Shown here piece after piece: positions 53,422-61,814 of a stretch of DNA of 64,000 nt. Every line of letters begins with the position of its first letter. Within the stretch, counting starts at the first letter, position 1. This DNA comes from Paenibacillus macerans. GTDB lineage: Bacteria; Bacillota; Bacilli; Paenibacillales; Paenibacillaceae. The notes beneath the pieces were generated by a model. It saw only the letters and a list, made by a program, of their open reading frames with translations, was not told where the DNA came from and did no database searches. The stretch is taken from positions 124,001 through 188,000 of the forward strand of contig NZ_JAMBOE010000011.1 in the NCBI RefSeq assembly GCF_023715465.1, read 5' to 3'. Both the position numbers and the translations under genes were made by a program.

Positions 53422-54912
53422 TTAACGCAAGCGGTATGCGGCATCGCTCCAGCGCAGCTCGTTTTTGAAGCGCTGTACGGAGGTGTCTTTGTCGATGAAC
53501 ACCGCTTCGATGCCGGCCATTTCCGCCCAGTCCGCCAGATTTTCCGCCGTGATGGCATAGGACAGGACGGTATGATGCGCCCCGCCGGCCAAAATCCATG
53601 CTTCCGCCGATTCGCGCAGCGACGGCTGCGGCTTCCACAACACGCGGGCCACCGGCAGTTTCGGCATCGGTTTGTCGACCTTCACGCCGTCCACAACGTT
53701 AACGAGCAGCCGGAAGCGGTGTCCCAAGTCAACCAGTGAAGCGTTCACCGCCGGTCCGTCCTGGCCGTCGAACACGATCCGTGCCGGATCCGCTTTGCCG
53801 CCGATGCCAAGCGGATGCACTTCAATCGCCGGCTTCGTTGCCGCGACCGTCGGGCATACCTCAAGCATGTGCGCGCCCAGAATCATGTTGTTGCCCGGCT
53901 CGAAATGATACGTGTAGTCCTCCATAAAGGACGTGCTTTTGTTGTTCGCCAGCACCTTCAGCACGCGCGTCAGGGCCGAGGTTTTCCAGTCGCCTTCGCC
54001 GCCGAAGCCGTAACCGGCTTCCATCAGGCGCTGCACCGCCAGGCCCGGAAGCTGCTTCAGCCCGTGCAGGTCTTCGAACGTCGTCGTAAACGCGCCGAAC
54101 CCGCCGGCCTCAAGGAAACGTTTCATAGCGATTTCCAGTTTCGCCTGATAAGCGATCGAATCGCGGACCGGTCCTTCGCTTAAGCCGGCTTGCGTGATCG
54201 TGTACGTTTCCGCGTATTCTTCCAGCAACGCCTTCACTTCGGCGTCACTCACCTCGTTCAGCACCTGCACCAAGTCACCGACGCCGTAACCGTTCACCGA
54301 CCAGCCGAACTTAATTTGCGCTTCAACCTTGTCGCCTTCGGTCACAGCCACCTCGCGCATGTTGTCGCCGAACCGGGCCACCTTCAGCTGGCGGCTTTCG
54401 GCGTAAGCCGCGGCCGTCCGCATCCAGCCGGCGATGCTGGCGCGCACCTCCGCGTCCTCCCAGTGGCCGACGACGATTTTGCGGGCGATCCCCAAACGCG
54501 TGCCGATGTGGCCGTATTCGCGGTCGCCGTGTGCCGATTGATTCAGGTTCATGAAGTCCATATCGATTGTTTCCCACGGAATATCGCGGTTAAATTGCGT
54601 ATGGAAATGAAGCAGCGGCTTCTGCAGCTGGGACAACCCCGCGATCCACATTTTGGCCGGCGAGAACGTGTGCATCCAGGTGATGATCCCCGCGCACGAC
54701 TCATCGCCGTTCGCCTCCAAAATCAATTTGTATATTTCATCAGAGCTCTTAACAATCGGTTTAAACACCACCGGGAAACCAAACACCGGATCTTTGCCAA
54801 ACTGTTCGACGATGATACGGGAATGCTCGGCAACCTGTTCCAGGGTCTCCGGGCCATACAAATGCTGGCTGCCGGTCACAAACCAAAAAGAATGCGGTTT
54901 CAATTGCATCAT
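53422..54912 (-). CDS. araA: L-arabinose isomerase
   Basis: A 496-residue isomerase of standard length, converting L-arabinose to L-ribulose. Family motifs include FWFVTGSQHLYGPETL at the N-terminus, WMHTFSPAKMWIAGL, the active-site FGGEGDWKTSAL region and SFMEDYTYHFEPGNNMILGAHMLE (shown from SFMED to HMLE in two parts: SFMEDYTYHFEPG, NNMILGAHMLE). The ATG at 54912 has GGGAGG 11 nt upstream; the frame back to 54969 crosses the operator region. It is the first gene of the cluster araA-araR-araD-araB(-araM). Regulation by AraR through the boxes at 54956 and 54996 is likely. Confidence 0.96.
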   Translation of the reverse strand: MMQLKPHSFWFVTGSQHLYGPETLEQVAEHSRIIVEQFGKDPVFGFPVVFKPIVKSSDEIYKLILEANGDESCAGIITWMHTFSPAKMWIAGLSQLQKPLLHFHTQFNRDIPWETIDMDFMNLNQSAHGDREYGHIGTRLGIARKIVVGHWEDAEVRASIAGWMRTAAAYAESRQLKVARFGDNMREVAVTEGDKVEAQIKFGWSVNGYGVGDLVQVLNEVSDAEVKALLEEYAETYTITQAGLSEGPVRDSIAYQAKLEIAMKRFLEAGGFGAFTTTFEDLHGLKQLPGLAVQRLMEAGYGFGGEGDWKTSALTRVLKVLANNKSTSFMEDYTYHFEPGNNMILGAHMLEVCPTVAATKPAIEVHPLGIGGKADPARIVFDGQDGPAVNASLVDLGHRFRLLVNVVDGVKVDKPMPKLPVARVLWKPQPSLRESAEAWILAGGAHHTVLSYAITAENLADWAEMAGIEAVFIDKDTSVQRFKNELRWSDAAYRLR

Positions 54913-54955
54913 AATATAAAACGCCTCCCACAAAAGTATTGTTTCTTCATCGCCA

Positions 54956-54971
54956 ACTTGTACATACATCG
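54956..54971. promoter_or_regulatory. Second, weaker AraR-type box upstream of araA
   Basis: ACTTGTACATACATCG matches 11 of 16 positions of the AraR box. Its centre is 40 bp, about four helical turns, from the strong box at 54996, similar to the spacing of the cooperative operator pair of the Bacillus ara promoter. Confidence 0.5.
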
Positions 54972-54995
54972 GATTACAAAAAACTTATAACAAAA

Positions 54996-55011
54996 TGTTG
55001 TACGTACAAAT
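54996..55011. promoter_or_regulatory. AraR-type operator upstream of araA
   Basis: TGTTGTACGTACAAAT carries the perfect palindrome TTGTACGTACAA, the core of the Bacillus AraR box, 84 bp before the araA start. The same core is present at 35224. Confidence 0.78.
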
Positions 55012-55091
55012 TTAGATATCTTTATTTTAAAGTCGTCCGTTCAAAAAGGCAATAGCGTTTTCGCTAACCGTGAATATTTCCTGATATCTTC

Positions 55092-55137
55092 AGAAAAACG
55101 AACAGCACCTTTCCACACGGAGAGGTGCTGGTTCGTT
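55092..55137 (-). terminator. Terminator after the WG-repeat protein gene
   Basis: A long stem AACGAAC.AGCACCT / AGGTGCT..GTTCGTT with small bulges is followed on the minus strand by TTTCTG. It separates the WG-repeat gene from the ara control region. Confidence 0.72.
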
Positions 55138-55163
55138 CTGTTTTAAACCGTCCTAAGCTGGTC

Positions 55164-56294
55164 TCACTTCCCGGCAGTTGTGCCTGATCCGGTACCTGTG
55201 CTTGTGGATCTCGCCAGAATGTATCCTTTGCCGTTCTTCACAGCAACAGCATAGCCCTGATTGAAGGAAGAGGATTCCGGCGTGTACTCCAGCTTCGTGA
55301 GGAGCTTGCCCTGGCGGTCGATATAGCCGTATTTTCCGTTCGGATCAGACTTGGAGTTGATGCCTACGAGGGCAATGCCCTGGGAGAAATCATCCGCACG
55401 GTTATATTTCTGATACCCGATCACAAGCTTGCCCGCTTTATTGATATACCCGACTTGCTCTTTCGTATTGTACACGACTGCCAGCCCTTCCGAGAACCCC
55501 CAGGCATTTGCGTATTGGTGAGGAATAACTGTTTTGCCCTGCTTGTTAATGTAGCCCCACTTCCCGGTGGCGTTCTGTACCGGAGCCACCCCCTCGCCGA
55601 AGTCACCCGCAGAAGTATAACGGAACGGGATGACCTGCTTGCCGCTGCTGTCAATGTAGCCGTATAAGCCTGCATCGTTGCTCACCACTGCCAGCCCCTC
55701 CGAGAAGTTGCGTGCATAGCTGTATTGATACGGAATGGCCAGTTCTCCCTTCGTGTTCACATAGCCGATGCGGCCAGTCAGCTCTTCATAAGCCGTTGCC
55801 AATCCCTCGGTGAATAGAAAATCCGAGTCGTAGGAGGTTGTCAGAGATACCAGCGTCTTGCCGGCACGGTCCACGAAAAACTCACGATCACTCGCATCTT
55901 TCACATGTGCAGTTCCTTCCGCAAAAGAATCAACCTCCACATATTGGCATGGTATGACAAGCCTGCCTTGCGTATTAATGTAGCCATACAGCTTTGTAGC
56001 GGTATCCTTGACTACAGCGCGCTGCTCGCGGAAATCCGTGAGCGGCTCAATGCCTGTCGGCAGCGTGAACGCCTGTGCCCCCTTGCTATTGTAATATACG
56101 TTTTTGCCATTCGACTGCTGAGCCAGCAGCAGACCGTCATGGAAAGCTCCGTCACTTTGCGGCCGGACCATTTCGTAATCCAAAGCGGACTTGGATACCT
56201 TGATCTCCGTTTTGGAGGAAGCCGCCCACCCCGTCATAGGCATTGTCACAGTCATGCTTAGCAGCAACAGAGTTAGTCCAATTTTTTTGATCAC
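55164..56294 (-). CDS. Secreted WG-repeat protein
   Basis: A 376-residue exported protein. The signal peptide is MIKKIGLTLLLLSMTVTMPM-TGWAASS, with likely cleavage after WAA. The mature part has about eight ~40-residue WG-type repeats of the form GYI(N/D)xxGKxVIPxxYxxAxxFSEGLAVV, for example at GYIDSSGKQVIPFRYTSAG and GYINKQGKTVIPHQYANAW. A Ser/Thr/Gly tail ends the protein. WG repeats are predicted beta-structures of largely unknown function. The gene stands alone between the ara and rha clusters, with its own terminator, and has no evident link to sugar use. Confidence 0.88.
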   Translation of the reverse strand: MIKKIGLTLLLLSMTVTMPMTGWAASSKTEIKVSKSALDYEMVRPQSDGAFHDGLLLAQQSNGKNVYYNSKGAQAFTLPTGIEPLTDFREQRAVVKDTATKLYGYINTQGRLVIPCQYVEVDSFAEGTAHVKDASDREFFVDRAGKTLVSLTTSYDSDFLFTEGLATAYEELTGRIGYVNTKGELAIPYQYSYARNFSEGLAVVSNDAGLYGYIDSSGKQVIPFRYTSAGDFGEGVAPVQNATGKWGYINKQGKTVIPHQYANAWGFSEGLAVVYNTKEQVGYINKAGKLVIGYQKYNRADDFSQGIALVGINSKSDPNGKYGYIDRQGKLLTKLEYTPESSSFNQGYAVAVKNGKGYILARSTSTGTGSGTTAGK

Positions 56295-56402
56295 GCCTCT
56301 TAACTCCTTTGTATCTAGAATGCGAATCTGTAAAAAAGCACCATACCCACTACTTTAAACGCAGCAAATAAATATAAGTTTCCGAAAGCGCCGCGTATAA
56401 TC

Positions 56403-56432
56403 AAAAAAACGGACCCCCAAATCGGAGCCCGC
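56403..56432 (-). terminator. Terminator of the rha operon
   Basis: An 8-9 bp stem with G-U pairs (GCGGGCTCC against GGGGTCCGT) is followed on the minus strand by a run of seven T, shortly after the rhaD stop. Confidence 0.75.
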
Positions 56433-56449
56433 TTTTCGGTGCACATCCT

Positions 56450-57304
56450 TTATTCCAATATCCCTGCGGCTGGTGTAACCCCAAACGCTGCGGCCAAATC
56501 GAGTAACTGCGCGTCGGTGATTCTTTGCTTGATCGGATGGTGCGCGACCAGCATGTAAATCTGCGCTGCTTTCTCCACCGTCTCGATCAGCCCAAACGTT
56601 TCGTCCATCGTGCGGCCTGTGCCGAAAATCCCGTGCTGCGGCCAAATCACGACGCGATGGTCGCACATTTTGGCGGCGGTGGCCCGCCCGATGTCCGGGC
56701 TGCCCGGAACCATCCACGGCACGATGCCGACGCCGTCCGGAAAAACGACAAGGCATTCCGTACACATTTCCCACAGCGTTTTCGTCAGCTTTTTCTCGTC
56801 CAGGTCATGAATGAACGTCATCGCCAGCGCGTTAGTGGCATGGCAGTGCATGACGACCCGATGCTCGGGATCGGCCTTCAACCGTTCGATGTGGCTCATG
56901 AAATGCGAGGCCAACTCGCTGGTCGGAACCGCACCGTCACGCAGTCCCCACAGCACGGAGATCCGTTCCCCGTCTGCGGCAACCCGCACGACACCCAGAT
57001 TCGCTTCCGGATCAGAGATCACGTTACGGAAATATTTGCCCGACCCCGTCACGATAAAATATTTGCCCGCCAGTTCCTTCACCGGAAAAGAAAGCGGAAT
57101 GCTTCTTTTGGTCTCCTCTCCTTGCCCGTTGCCAAGATACTTCAGCACCTCCGCCTCGTCCAGCAAATAACTGATGTTGCCGCCGTTGCGTTCGTCCCAG
57201 CCCAGCCTCCACATGTGATACGTAATCTCCGCCATTTCCCGGATAAAAGGTATCCCCATCTCCCGCGAAACCCGGCTTTTCTCCACTTCTGTTATCGTAT
57301 TCAC
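56450..57304 (-). CDS. rhaD: L-rhamnulose-1-phosphate aldolase
   Basis: A 284-residue class II aldolase. Zinc-ligand and active-site regions are visible in VVMHCHATNALAMTF, NGGNISYLLDE, TGSGKYFRNV and IWPQHGIFGTGRTMDETFG. It splits L-rhamnulose 1-phosphate into dihydroxyacetone phosphate and L-lactaldehyde. The GTG at 57304 has GAGAGG about 8 nt upstream; the open frame continues back into rhaA but is out of its coding frame. It is the last gene of rhaB-rhaA-rhaD, 62 bp after rhaA, and is followed by a terminator. Confidence 0.93.
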   Translation of the reverse strand: MNTITEVEKSRVSREMGIPFIREMAEITYHMWRLGWDERNGGNISYLLDEAEVLKYLGNGQGEETKRSIPLSFPVKELAGKYFIVTGSGKYFRNVISDPEANLGVVRVAADGERISVLWGLRDGAVPTSELASHFMSHIERLKADPEHRVVMHCHATNALAMTFIHDLDEKKLTKTLWEMCTECLVVFPDGVGIVPWMVPGSPDIGRATAAKMCDHRVVIWPQHGIFGTGRTMDETFGLIETVEKAAQIYMLVAHHPIKQRITDAQLLDLAAAFGVTPAAGILE

Positions 57305-57366
57305 AGCAGGTTCCTCTCCTTCTATATATTTATATTTTGAAAAAATCAGTAAAACGCTGGTTTGTT

Positions 57367-58626
57367 TTACCCGCGAACCGCCAGGACGTTCTTTTCGTAT
57401 TTTTTTACGTCCGCCAGCCACGCTTCTCTCACCGGAACGCCTTGCGCAGCGCAGAAATAATCCCAGATCGCCCCGTACGGATACGATTTGAATTCTTCGA
57501 CCAGCGCCAAACGGGACGTGTAATCGCCCGCCAGCTCCAGCTCCTTCAACCGGTCGACCGGCTCCAGCATTGCGCGCAGCAGCGCTTTGAGCGTGTTCCG
57601 GGTGCCGATCACCCAAGCCGCGATATGGTTGATGCTGCCGTCGAAGAAATCGAGCCCGATATGCGTGCGGTCCAGCAGATTGCCGCGAACAAGCTCCCGG
57701 GCGATATCCAGCAGCTCGTCGTCCATCGTGACCACATGGTCGCTGTCCCAGCGGACCGGACGGCTGACGTGCAGCAGCAGTTGATCGCCGAACAGCAGCC
57801 AGGAAGACAGCTTATTCGAAATCGTTTCGGTCGGATGGAAATGGCCTGAATCGAAGCATACCGCTTTGCCCCTCGTCAGCGCGTAGCCCATATAAAACTC
57901 ATGTGATCCGACCACGTAGCTTTCCGAGCCGATGCCAAACAGCTTGCTTTCGACGGCGTCGATATTGTATTCCTCGCTGATCTTCTCGGCAAAAACCTCG
58001 TCAAGCGCTTCCTTCAATCGCACCCGCGGCGACAGGCGGTCGACCGGGGAATCCTTAAACCCATCGGGGATCCAAACATTCGTCACACATGGCTGGCCAA
58101 GCGCCTTGCCAAACGATTCGGCGATTTTGCGCGAAGCTTTGCAGTGGTCGATCCAAAAGCGGCGGATTTCCGGGTCGGGATGGCTGAGCGTAAACCCGTC
58201 TTTCGCCTTGTCATGCGAAAAACATGTCGGGTTGAAATCGAGGCCAAGCCCCTGCTCCTTCGCCCAGTCGACCCATCCGGTAAAATGCCGCGGCTCCAAG
58301 GCATCCAAATCCACGGTTTCGTCCGTGTCGGCGTAAATGGCGTGCAGGTTCACCTTATGTTTTCCCGGAATTAGAGCGAACGCCTGCTCCAAATCCTTTC
58401 GCAATTCATCCGGCGTCCCTGCCCGGCCGGGATAGCTGCCGGTGACCGCAATACCGCCGCTCAGTTCCTTTTCTTTGTTCAAAAATCCCCGGACATCGTC
58501 CCCCTGCCAGCAGTGCACGGATACTTTGATTTGGGCTAGCTGCTTAAGCGCGCCTTCAACGTCAATCCCATGTTGTTCGTACAGCTTTTTGGCTTCGTTA
58601 TAGCTGTTTGCAATGCTTTGCTCCAT
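57367..58626 (-). CDS. rhaA: L-rhamnose isomerase
   Basis: A 419-residue TIM-barrel isomerase. Metal-site and family motifs include VSVHCWQGDDVRGF, NPTCFSHDKAKDGFTLSHPD, WIPDGFKDSPVDRLSPR, ESYVVGSHEFYMGYAL and CFDSGHFHPTETISNK. It converts L-rhamnose to L-rhamnulose. The ATG at 58626 has GAGGAGGAG 6 nt upstream, better than the frame start at 58650. It lies 23 bp after rhaB and is surely co-transcribed with it. Confidence 0.95.
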   Translation of the reverse strand: MEQSIANSYNEAKKLYEQHGIDVEGALKQLAQIKVSVHCWQGDDVRGFLNKEKELSGGIAVTGSYPGRAGTPDELRKDLEQAFALIPGKHKVNLHAIYADTDETVDLDALEPRHFTGWVDWAKEQGLGLDFNPTCFSHDKAKDGFTLSHPDPEIRRFWIDHCKASRKIAESFGKALGQPCVTNVWIPDGFKDSPVDRLSPRVRLKEALDEVFAEKISEEYNIDAVESKLFGIGSESYVVGSHEFYMGYALTRGKAVCFDSGHFHPTETISNKLSSWLLFGDQLLLHVSRPVRWDSDHVVTMDDELLDIARELVRGNLLDRTHIGLDFFDGSINHIAAWVIGTRNTLKALLRAMLEPVDRLKELELAGDYTSRLALVEEFKSYPYGAIWDYFCAAQGVPVREAWLADVKKYEKNVLAVRG

Positions 58627-58649
58627 CGTTTTCTCCTCCTCTTTTTTCA

Positions 58650-60119
58650 TTATGGATGGACCGTCGGCGCCGTCAGCGTCCCAAACCGGCTGCGCGCCTC
58701 AGCGATCGTTTCGGCATCGACCGGCTGCGGGGCATAACTGCGAACCGGAAAAGAGCGCCTGATAATTTCCCTGGCCTCGCCGATGCTCCGAATAACGCCG
58801 CAGCTCACCATCTGCACGGCCAGATTGCCCAAAGCGGTCGACTCCGTCGGCCCCGCTTCCACCCCGATCCCGAGCACATCCGCCGTCAGCTGGCATAACA
58901 GTTCGTTGTTGGCCCCGCCGCCGACGATATGCAGGGTGTTGATTTTTTCCCCGGTCAAACGTTCCAACTCTTTAATGTAAAAATCATAAGATAAGGCCAG
59001 ACTGTCAAAAATGCATCTTGCCACCTCACCCGGCGTATCCGGAACGGGTTGGCCGGTTTCCGCGCAGTAACGCCGGATTTCCTCCGTCATTTGCCGAGGG
59101 TTGAGGAAGCGGTCGTCGTTGCAGGAAATCAGCGAACGGAAAGGCGAAACTTCCTCGGCCAGCGTGACGAGTTCGGCAAAGCTGTACTGCTTCCCGTAAT
59201 CCTTGCGGACCTCCTGGATCAGCCACATGCCCATGATGTTCTTCAAAAAGCGGTACGTTCCGTAAGCGCCCCATTCGTTCGTATAGTTCCGCTCCATCGC
59301 CTCCTGCGTAGCGAGCGGCGCGTCCCGCTCCACGCCGATCAGCGACCACGTTCCACTGCTGAGATATCCCCAGGATTCCCCGCTGGCCGGTACACCAAGC
59401 ACGGCGGAAGCCGTGTCGTGCGTGGCGGCGCAAATCAGCTCGCATTCGGGAAGATCGTAAACCTGCATCAGCTCCGGCTTCAGCGGACCAAGCGGTGTTC
59501 CCGGTTCGGTCAAAGCGGGAAACTTCCCCCGCGGCAACCCGAGCAGGGCCAGCAATTCCGCATCGTAATCCCGGGTTTGCAGGTTCAGCATGGCTGTCGT
59601 CGAAGCGTTCGTCGTTTCATGAATCCGCCGCCCCGACAGCAAATAATACAAATAGTCCGGAACGAGCAGAATCTGCTCGGCGGCCGCCAGCTCGCGGCGG
59701 TCATGGGCGTACAATTGATACAGCGTATTAAAAGAAAGGTGTTGAATTCCGGTTTTGGCGTAGATTTTGGCAAACGGCATCTGCCGGTGGACCTCGTCCA
59801 CCGCCTCATTCGTGCGGGGATCGCGGTAAGAGAACACGTCCCCGATCCGTTCGCCTTGGCTGTCCAGAAGCGCATAGTCCACCGCCCAAGTGTCGATGCC
59901 AAGCGTGCATTTTGCAATGCCAAGCCGTTTGGCCTCCGTCAGCCCCCGCAAAATTTCCCGGAACAAATGATCGATATCCCAATAAAAATGTCCGTTTTTC
60001 TCCGCAAAGCCGTTGTCGAACCGATGGATTTCCCGCAGCGTCATTACACCGTCCCGCAGTTCTCCCGCAACCAGCCTCCCGCTGGAGGCACCGATATCGA
60101 CAGCGATATGATGATTCAT
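58650..60119 (-). CDS. rhaB: L-rhamnulokinase
   Basis: A 489-residue FGGY-family kinase. The phosphate-binding start is IAVDIGASSGRLVAG, the sugar-contact region LGIDTWAVDYALLD, and the C-terminal ATPase part has SSGTWSLIGVE and LHIVGGGANNELLCQLTADV (20 residues at most are given). It phosphorylates L-rhamnulose. It is the first gene of the rha operon, behind a well-formed promoter at 60156. GAGGAG lies 10 nt before the ATG. The DeoR-family gene is divergent on the other side of the ~208-bp control region. Confidence 0.95.
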   Translation of the reverse strand: MNHHIAVDIGASSGRLVAGELRDGVMTLREIHRFDNGFAEKNGHFYWDIDHLFREILRGLTEAKRLGIAKCTLGIDTWAVDYALLDSQGERIGDVFSYRDPRTNEAVDEVHRQMPFAKIYAKTGIQHLSFNTLYQLYAHDRRELAAAEQILLVPDYLYYLLSGRRIHETTNASTTAMLNLQTRDYDAELLALLGLPRGKFPALTEPGTPLGPLKPELMQVYDLPECELICAATHDTASAVLGVPASGESWGYLSSGTWSLIGVERDAPLATQEAMERNYTNEWGAYGTYRFLKNIMGMWLIQEVRKDYGKQYSFAELVTLAEEVSPFRSLISCNDDRFLNPRQMTEEIRRYCAETGQPVPDTPGEVARCIFDSLALSYDFYIKELERLTGEKINTLHIVGGGANNELLCQLTADVLGIGVEAGPTESTALGNLAVQMVSCGVIRSIGEAREIIRRSFPVRSYAPQPVDAETIAEARSRFGTLTAPTVHP

Positions 60120-60155
60120 CCCTTCAGCGCTCCTCGCTTTGAAATGTTCAATTTC

Positions 60156-60184
60156 ATCCTACGCCCGTTTTTCTGTGTTGTCAA
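60156..60184 (-). promoter_or_regulatory. Sigma-A-type promoter of rhaBAD
   Basis: On the minus strand TTGACA, a 17-nt spacer and TAGGAT, 37 bp before the rhaB start. Directly upstream lies an A/T-rich run with repeated CAAAAA and CAACATAAACAA motifs (60185-60230) that could bind the DeoR-family regulator. Confidence 0.75.
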
Positions 60185-60327
60185 CGAAATAAAGATTGTT
60201 TATGTTGTTTTATTTTTGTTTTTGTCTGATTTATGACATTGATAAGACTAAGGTTTACCGCTATGATGAAATGGAAGCCTAGGCCAATTTGGGCCTTACA
60301 AAAAGAACGAATCTCGAGGTGAACGCC

Positions 60328-61083
60328 ATGTTGGCGGCTGAACGAAAACAAAAAATCATCGACCTGCTGCATCAGGACAAACGCGTGCTGGTGCCGGAAT
60401 TAAGCCGGATGTTCGAGGTGACGGAAGAGACGATCCGCCGCGATCTCGAAAAGCTGGAAAAGGAGGGGATCGTCAACCGCACCTACGGCGGCGCCATGCT
60501 GGTCCTGCACACGAACGAGGATCTTCCGTATACGACCCGCAATACGCTGAACGTGGAGGTCAAGCGGCAAATCGCCCTGAAAGCGATGGACCTGATCCAT
60601 GACGGCGACACGCTGATGGTTGACCCGAGCTCGACCTGTTTTGAGTTTTTGAAAACCTTGCCGCCGAAAAACAACGTCACCGTCATCACCAATTCCGTCA
60701 GCGTGCTGCAGGAATTCGCCGGCTCCGGGCTGCAGGTCATCTCGACCGGCGGTTCGCTGCGCGGCCGCTCGCTGTCGCTGGTCGGGCCAACCGCCGAACA
60801 GACGGTGCAAAAATACAACGCCGACACGGCCATCATCAGCTGCAAAGGCATGTCGCCGGAAAAAGGCGTCTCCGATTCCAATGAGCCGGAATGCGAGCTC
60901 AAGAAGCATATGCTGCGCCATGCCGGCAAAGTGATCCTGCTCGCCGACCACACCAAATTCGACAAAACCGCCTTCGTTAAGCTGGCCGATTGGGAGCAGA
61001 TCGATTATTTGATCACCGATCGCCGCCCTTCCGAGACTTGGCTGAAGCTGCTGCGGGACAAAAATATCGAGGTGCTGTACTAA
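60328..61083 (+). CDS. DeoR-family regulator, probable rhamnose regulator
   Basis: A 251-residue DeoR protein. The helix-turn-helix lies at ~5-55 (ERKQKIIDLLHQDKRVLVPE, FEVTEETIRRDLEKLEKEG), followed by the DeoRC sensor domain of the phosphosugar isomerase fold with DPSSTCFEFLKTLP, GGSLRGRSLSLVGP and the late KVILLADHTKFDKTAFV. The ATG at 60328 has GAGGTGA 5 nt upstream. It is divergent from rhaB and so probably senses a rhamnose pathway phosphate ester. Its stop codon overlaps the convergent lutC stop by four bases. Confidence 0.92.
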   Translation: MLAAERKQKIIDLLHQDKRVLVPELSRMFEVTEETIRRDLEKLEKEGIVNRTYGGAMLVLHTNEDLPYTTRNTLNVEVKRQIALKAMDLIHDGDTLMVDPSSTCFEFLKTLPPKNNVTVITNSVSVLQEFAGSGLQVISTGGSLRGRSLSLVGPTAEQTVQKYNADTAIISCKGMSPEKGVSDSNEPECELKKHMLRHAGKVILLADHTKFDKTAFVKLADWEQIDYLITDRRPSETWLKLLRDKNIEVLY

Positions 61084-61814
61084 CCGACCAGCAGGGCAAA
61101 CACAACGCCGGGGCCGTGCACGCCGATCGTCAGGTCGTTTTCGATGTCCGCAGAGCGACTCGGCCCGGAGATGAAATGAATACCGGCCGGCAGGACGGAG
61201 CGTCCCGCTTCGTCAAATTCGTCCAGCACCTCGCCGAGCCGCGTCTTCATCCGGTCGACAGGGACGACGGCGATCAGCGCCGTCGGCAGCAGGCTGACCG
61301 AGCGGCCTTTTTCCGGGGACGATTTGACGACCAGGGAGCCGGTGTAAGCCACGGCGTAATCGGCCATGACGATGCCGAAGTCGGCCTCCGCCGCGCGGGC
61401 GATCCACAGCTCTTCGGCAGCGGTGTTCCACACCGACAGCCGGACGCCGGACGCGGCGAGGTCCGCTTCCAGCCCAAGCTCCGCCAGCGCGGGATCATTT
61501 TGGCGCAAAATATAACGCGCCTTCAATTCCTCCGCTTTTTCGAGCATAAATGCCTTAGCTGCGTCCATATCCGCCAGCCGCACCACATGCCCGCCGGCGC
61601 TCGTGAAGTTTTCCGCAAACCGGTTAAGCCGCTCCTCCGGACCCCACGCAAACTCCCGCCAGTAATCCGGCGCCCCCCTCAAGGCGCGCGGCGGAGCCTC
61701 CTGCAGTCTCGGCCGCTTCAAGCGCTCCGCGATCCGGTTCATAAATTGCTCCTGTTTGGCGCGCGAATCCGCTTCCATCTCCTTAAGCCAATTCCCGTAG
61801 TTCTTATCCATCAT
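61080..61814 (-). CDS. lutC: L-lactate utilisation protein LutC
   Basis: A 244-residue LUD-domain protein (DUF162). The conserved core includes VNAAEELWIARAAEADFG-like residues (NTAAEELWIARAAEADFG), GSLVVKSSPEKGRSVSLLP and the closing FISGPSRSADIENDLTIGVHG (the run FISGPSRSADIENDL is the signature). With LutA and LutB it oxidises L-lactate to pyruvate. Its start overlaps the lutB end by 11 nt. An AAGG site precedes the ATG pair. It is convergent and 4-bp overlapping with the DeoR gene. Confidence 0.92.
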   Translation of the reverse strand: MMDKNYGNWLKEMEADSRAKQEQFMNRIAERLKRPRLQEAPPRALRGAPDYWREFAWGPEERLNRFAENFTSAGGHVVRLADMDAAKAFMLEKAEELKARYILRQNDPALAELGLEADLAASGVRLSVWNTAAEELWIARAAEADFGIVMADYAVAYTGSLVVKSSPEKGRSVSLLPTALIAVVPVDRMKTRLGEVLDEFDEAGRSVLPAGIHFISGPSRSADIENDLTIGVHGPGVVFALLVG

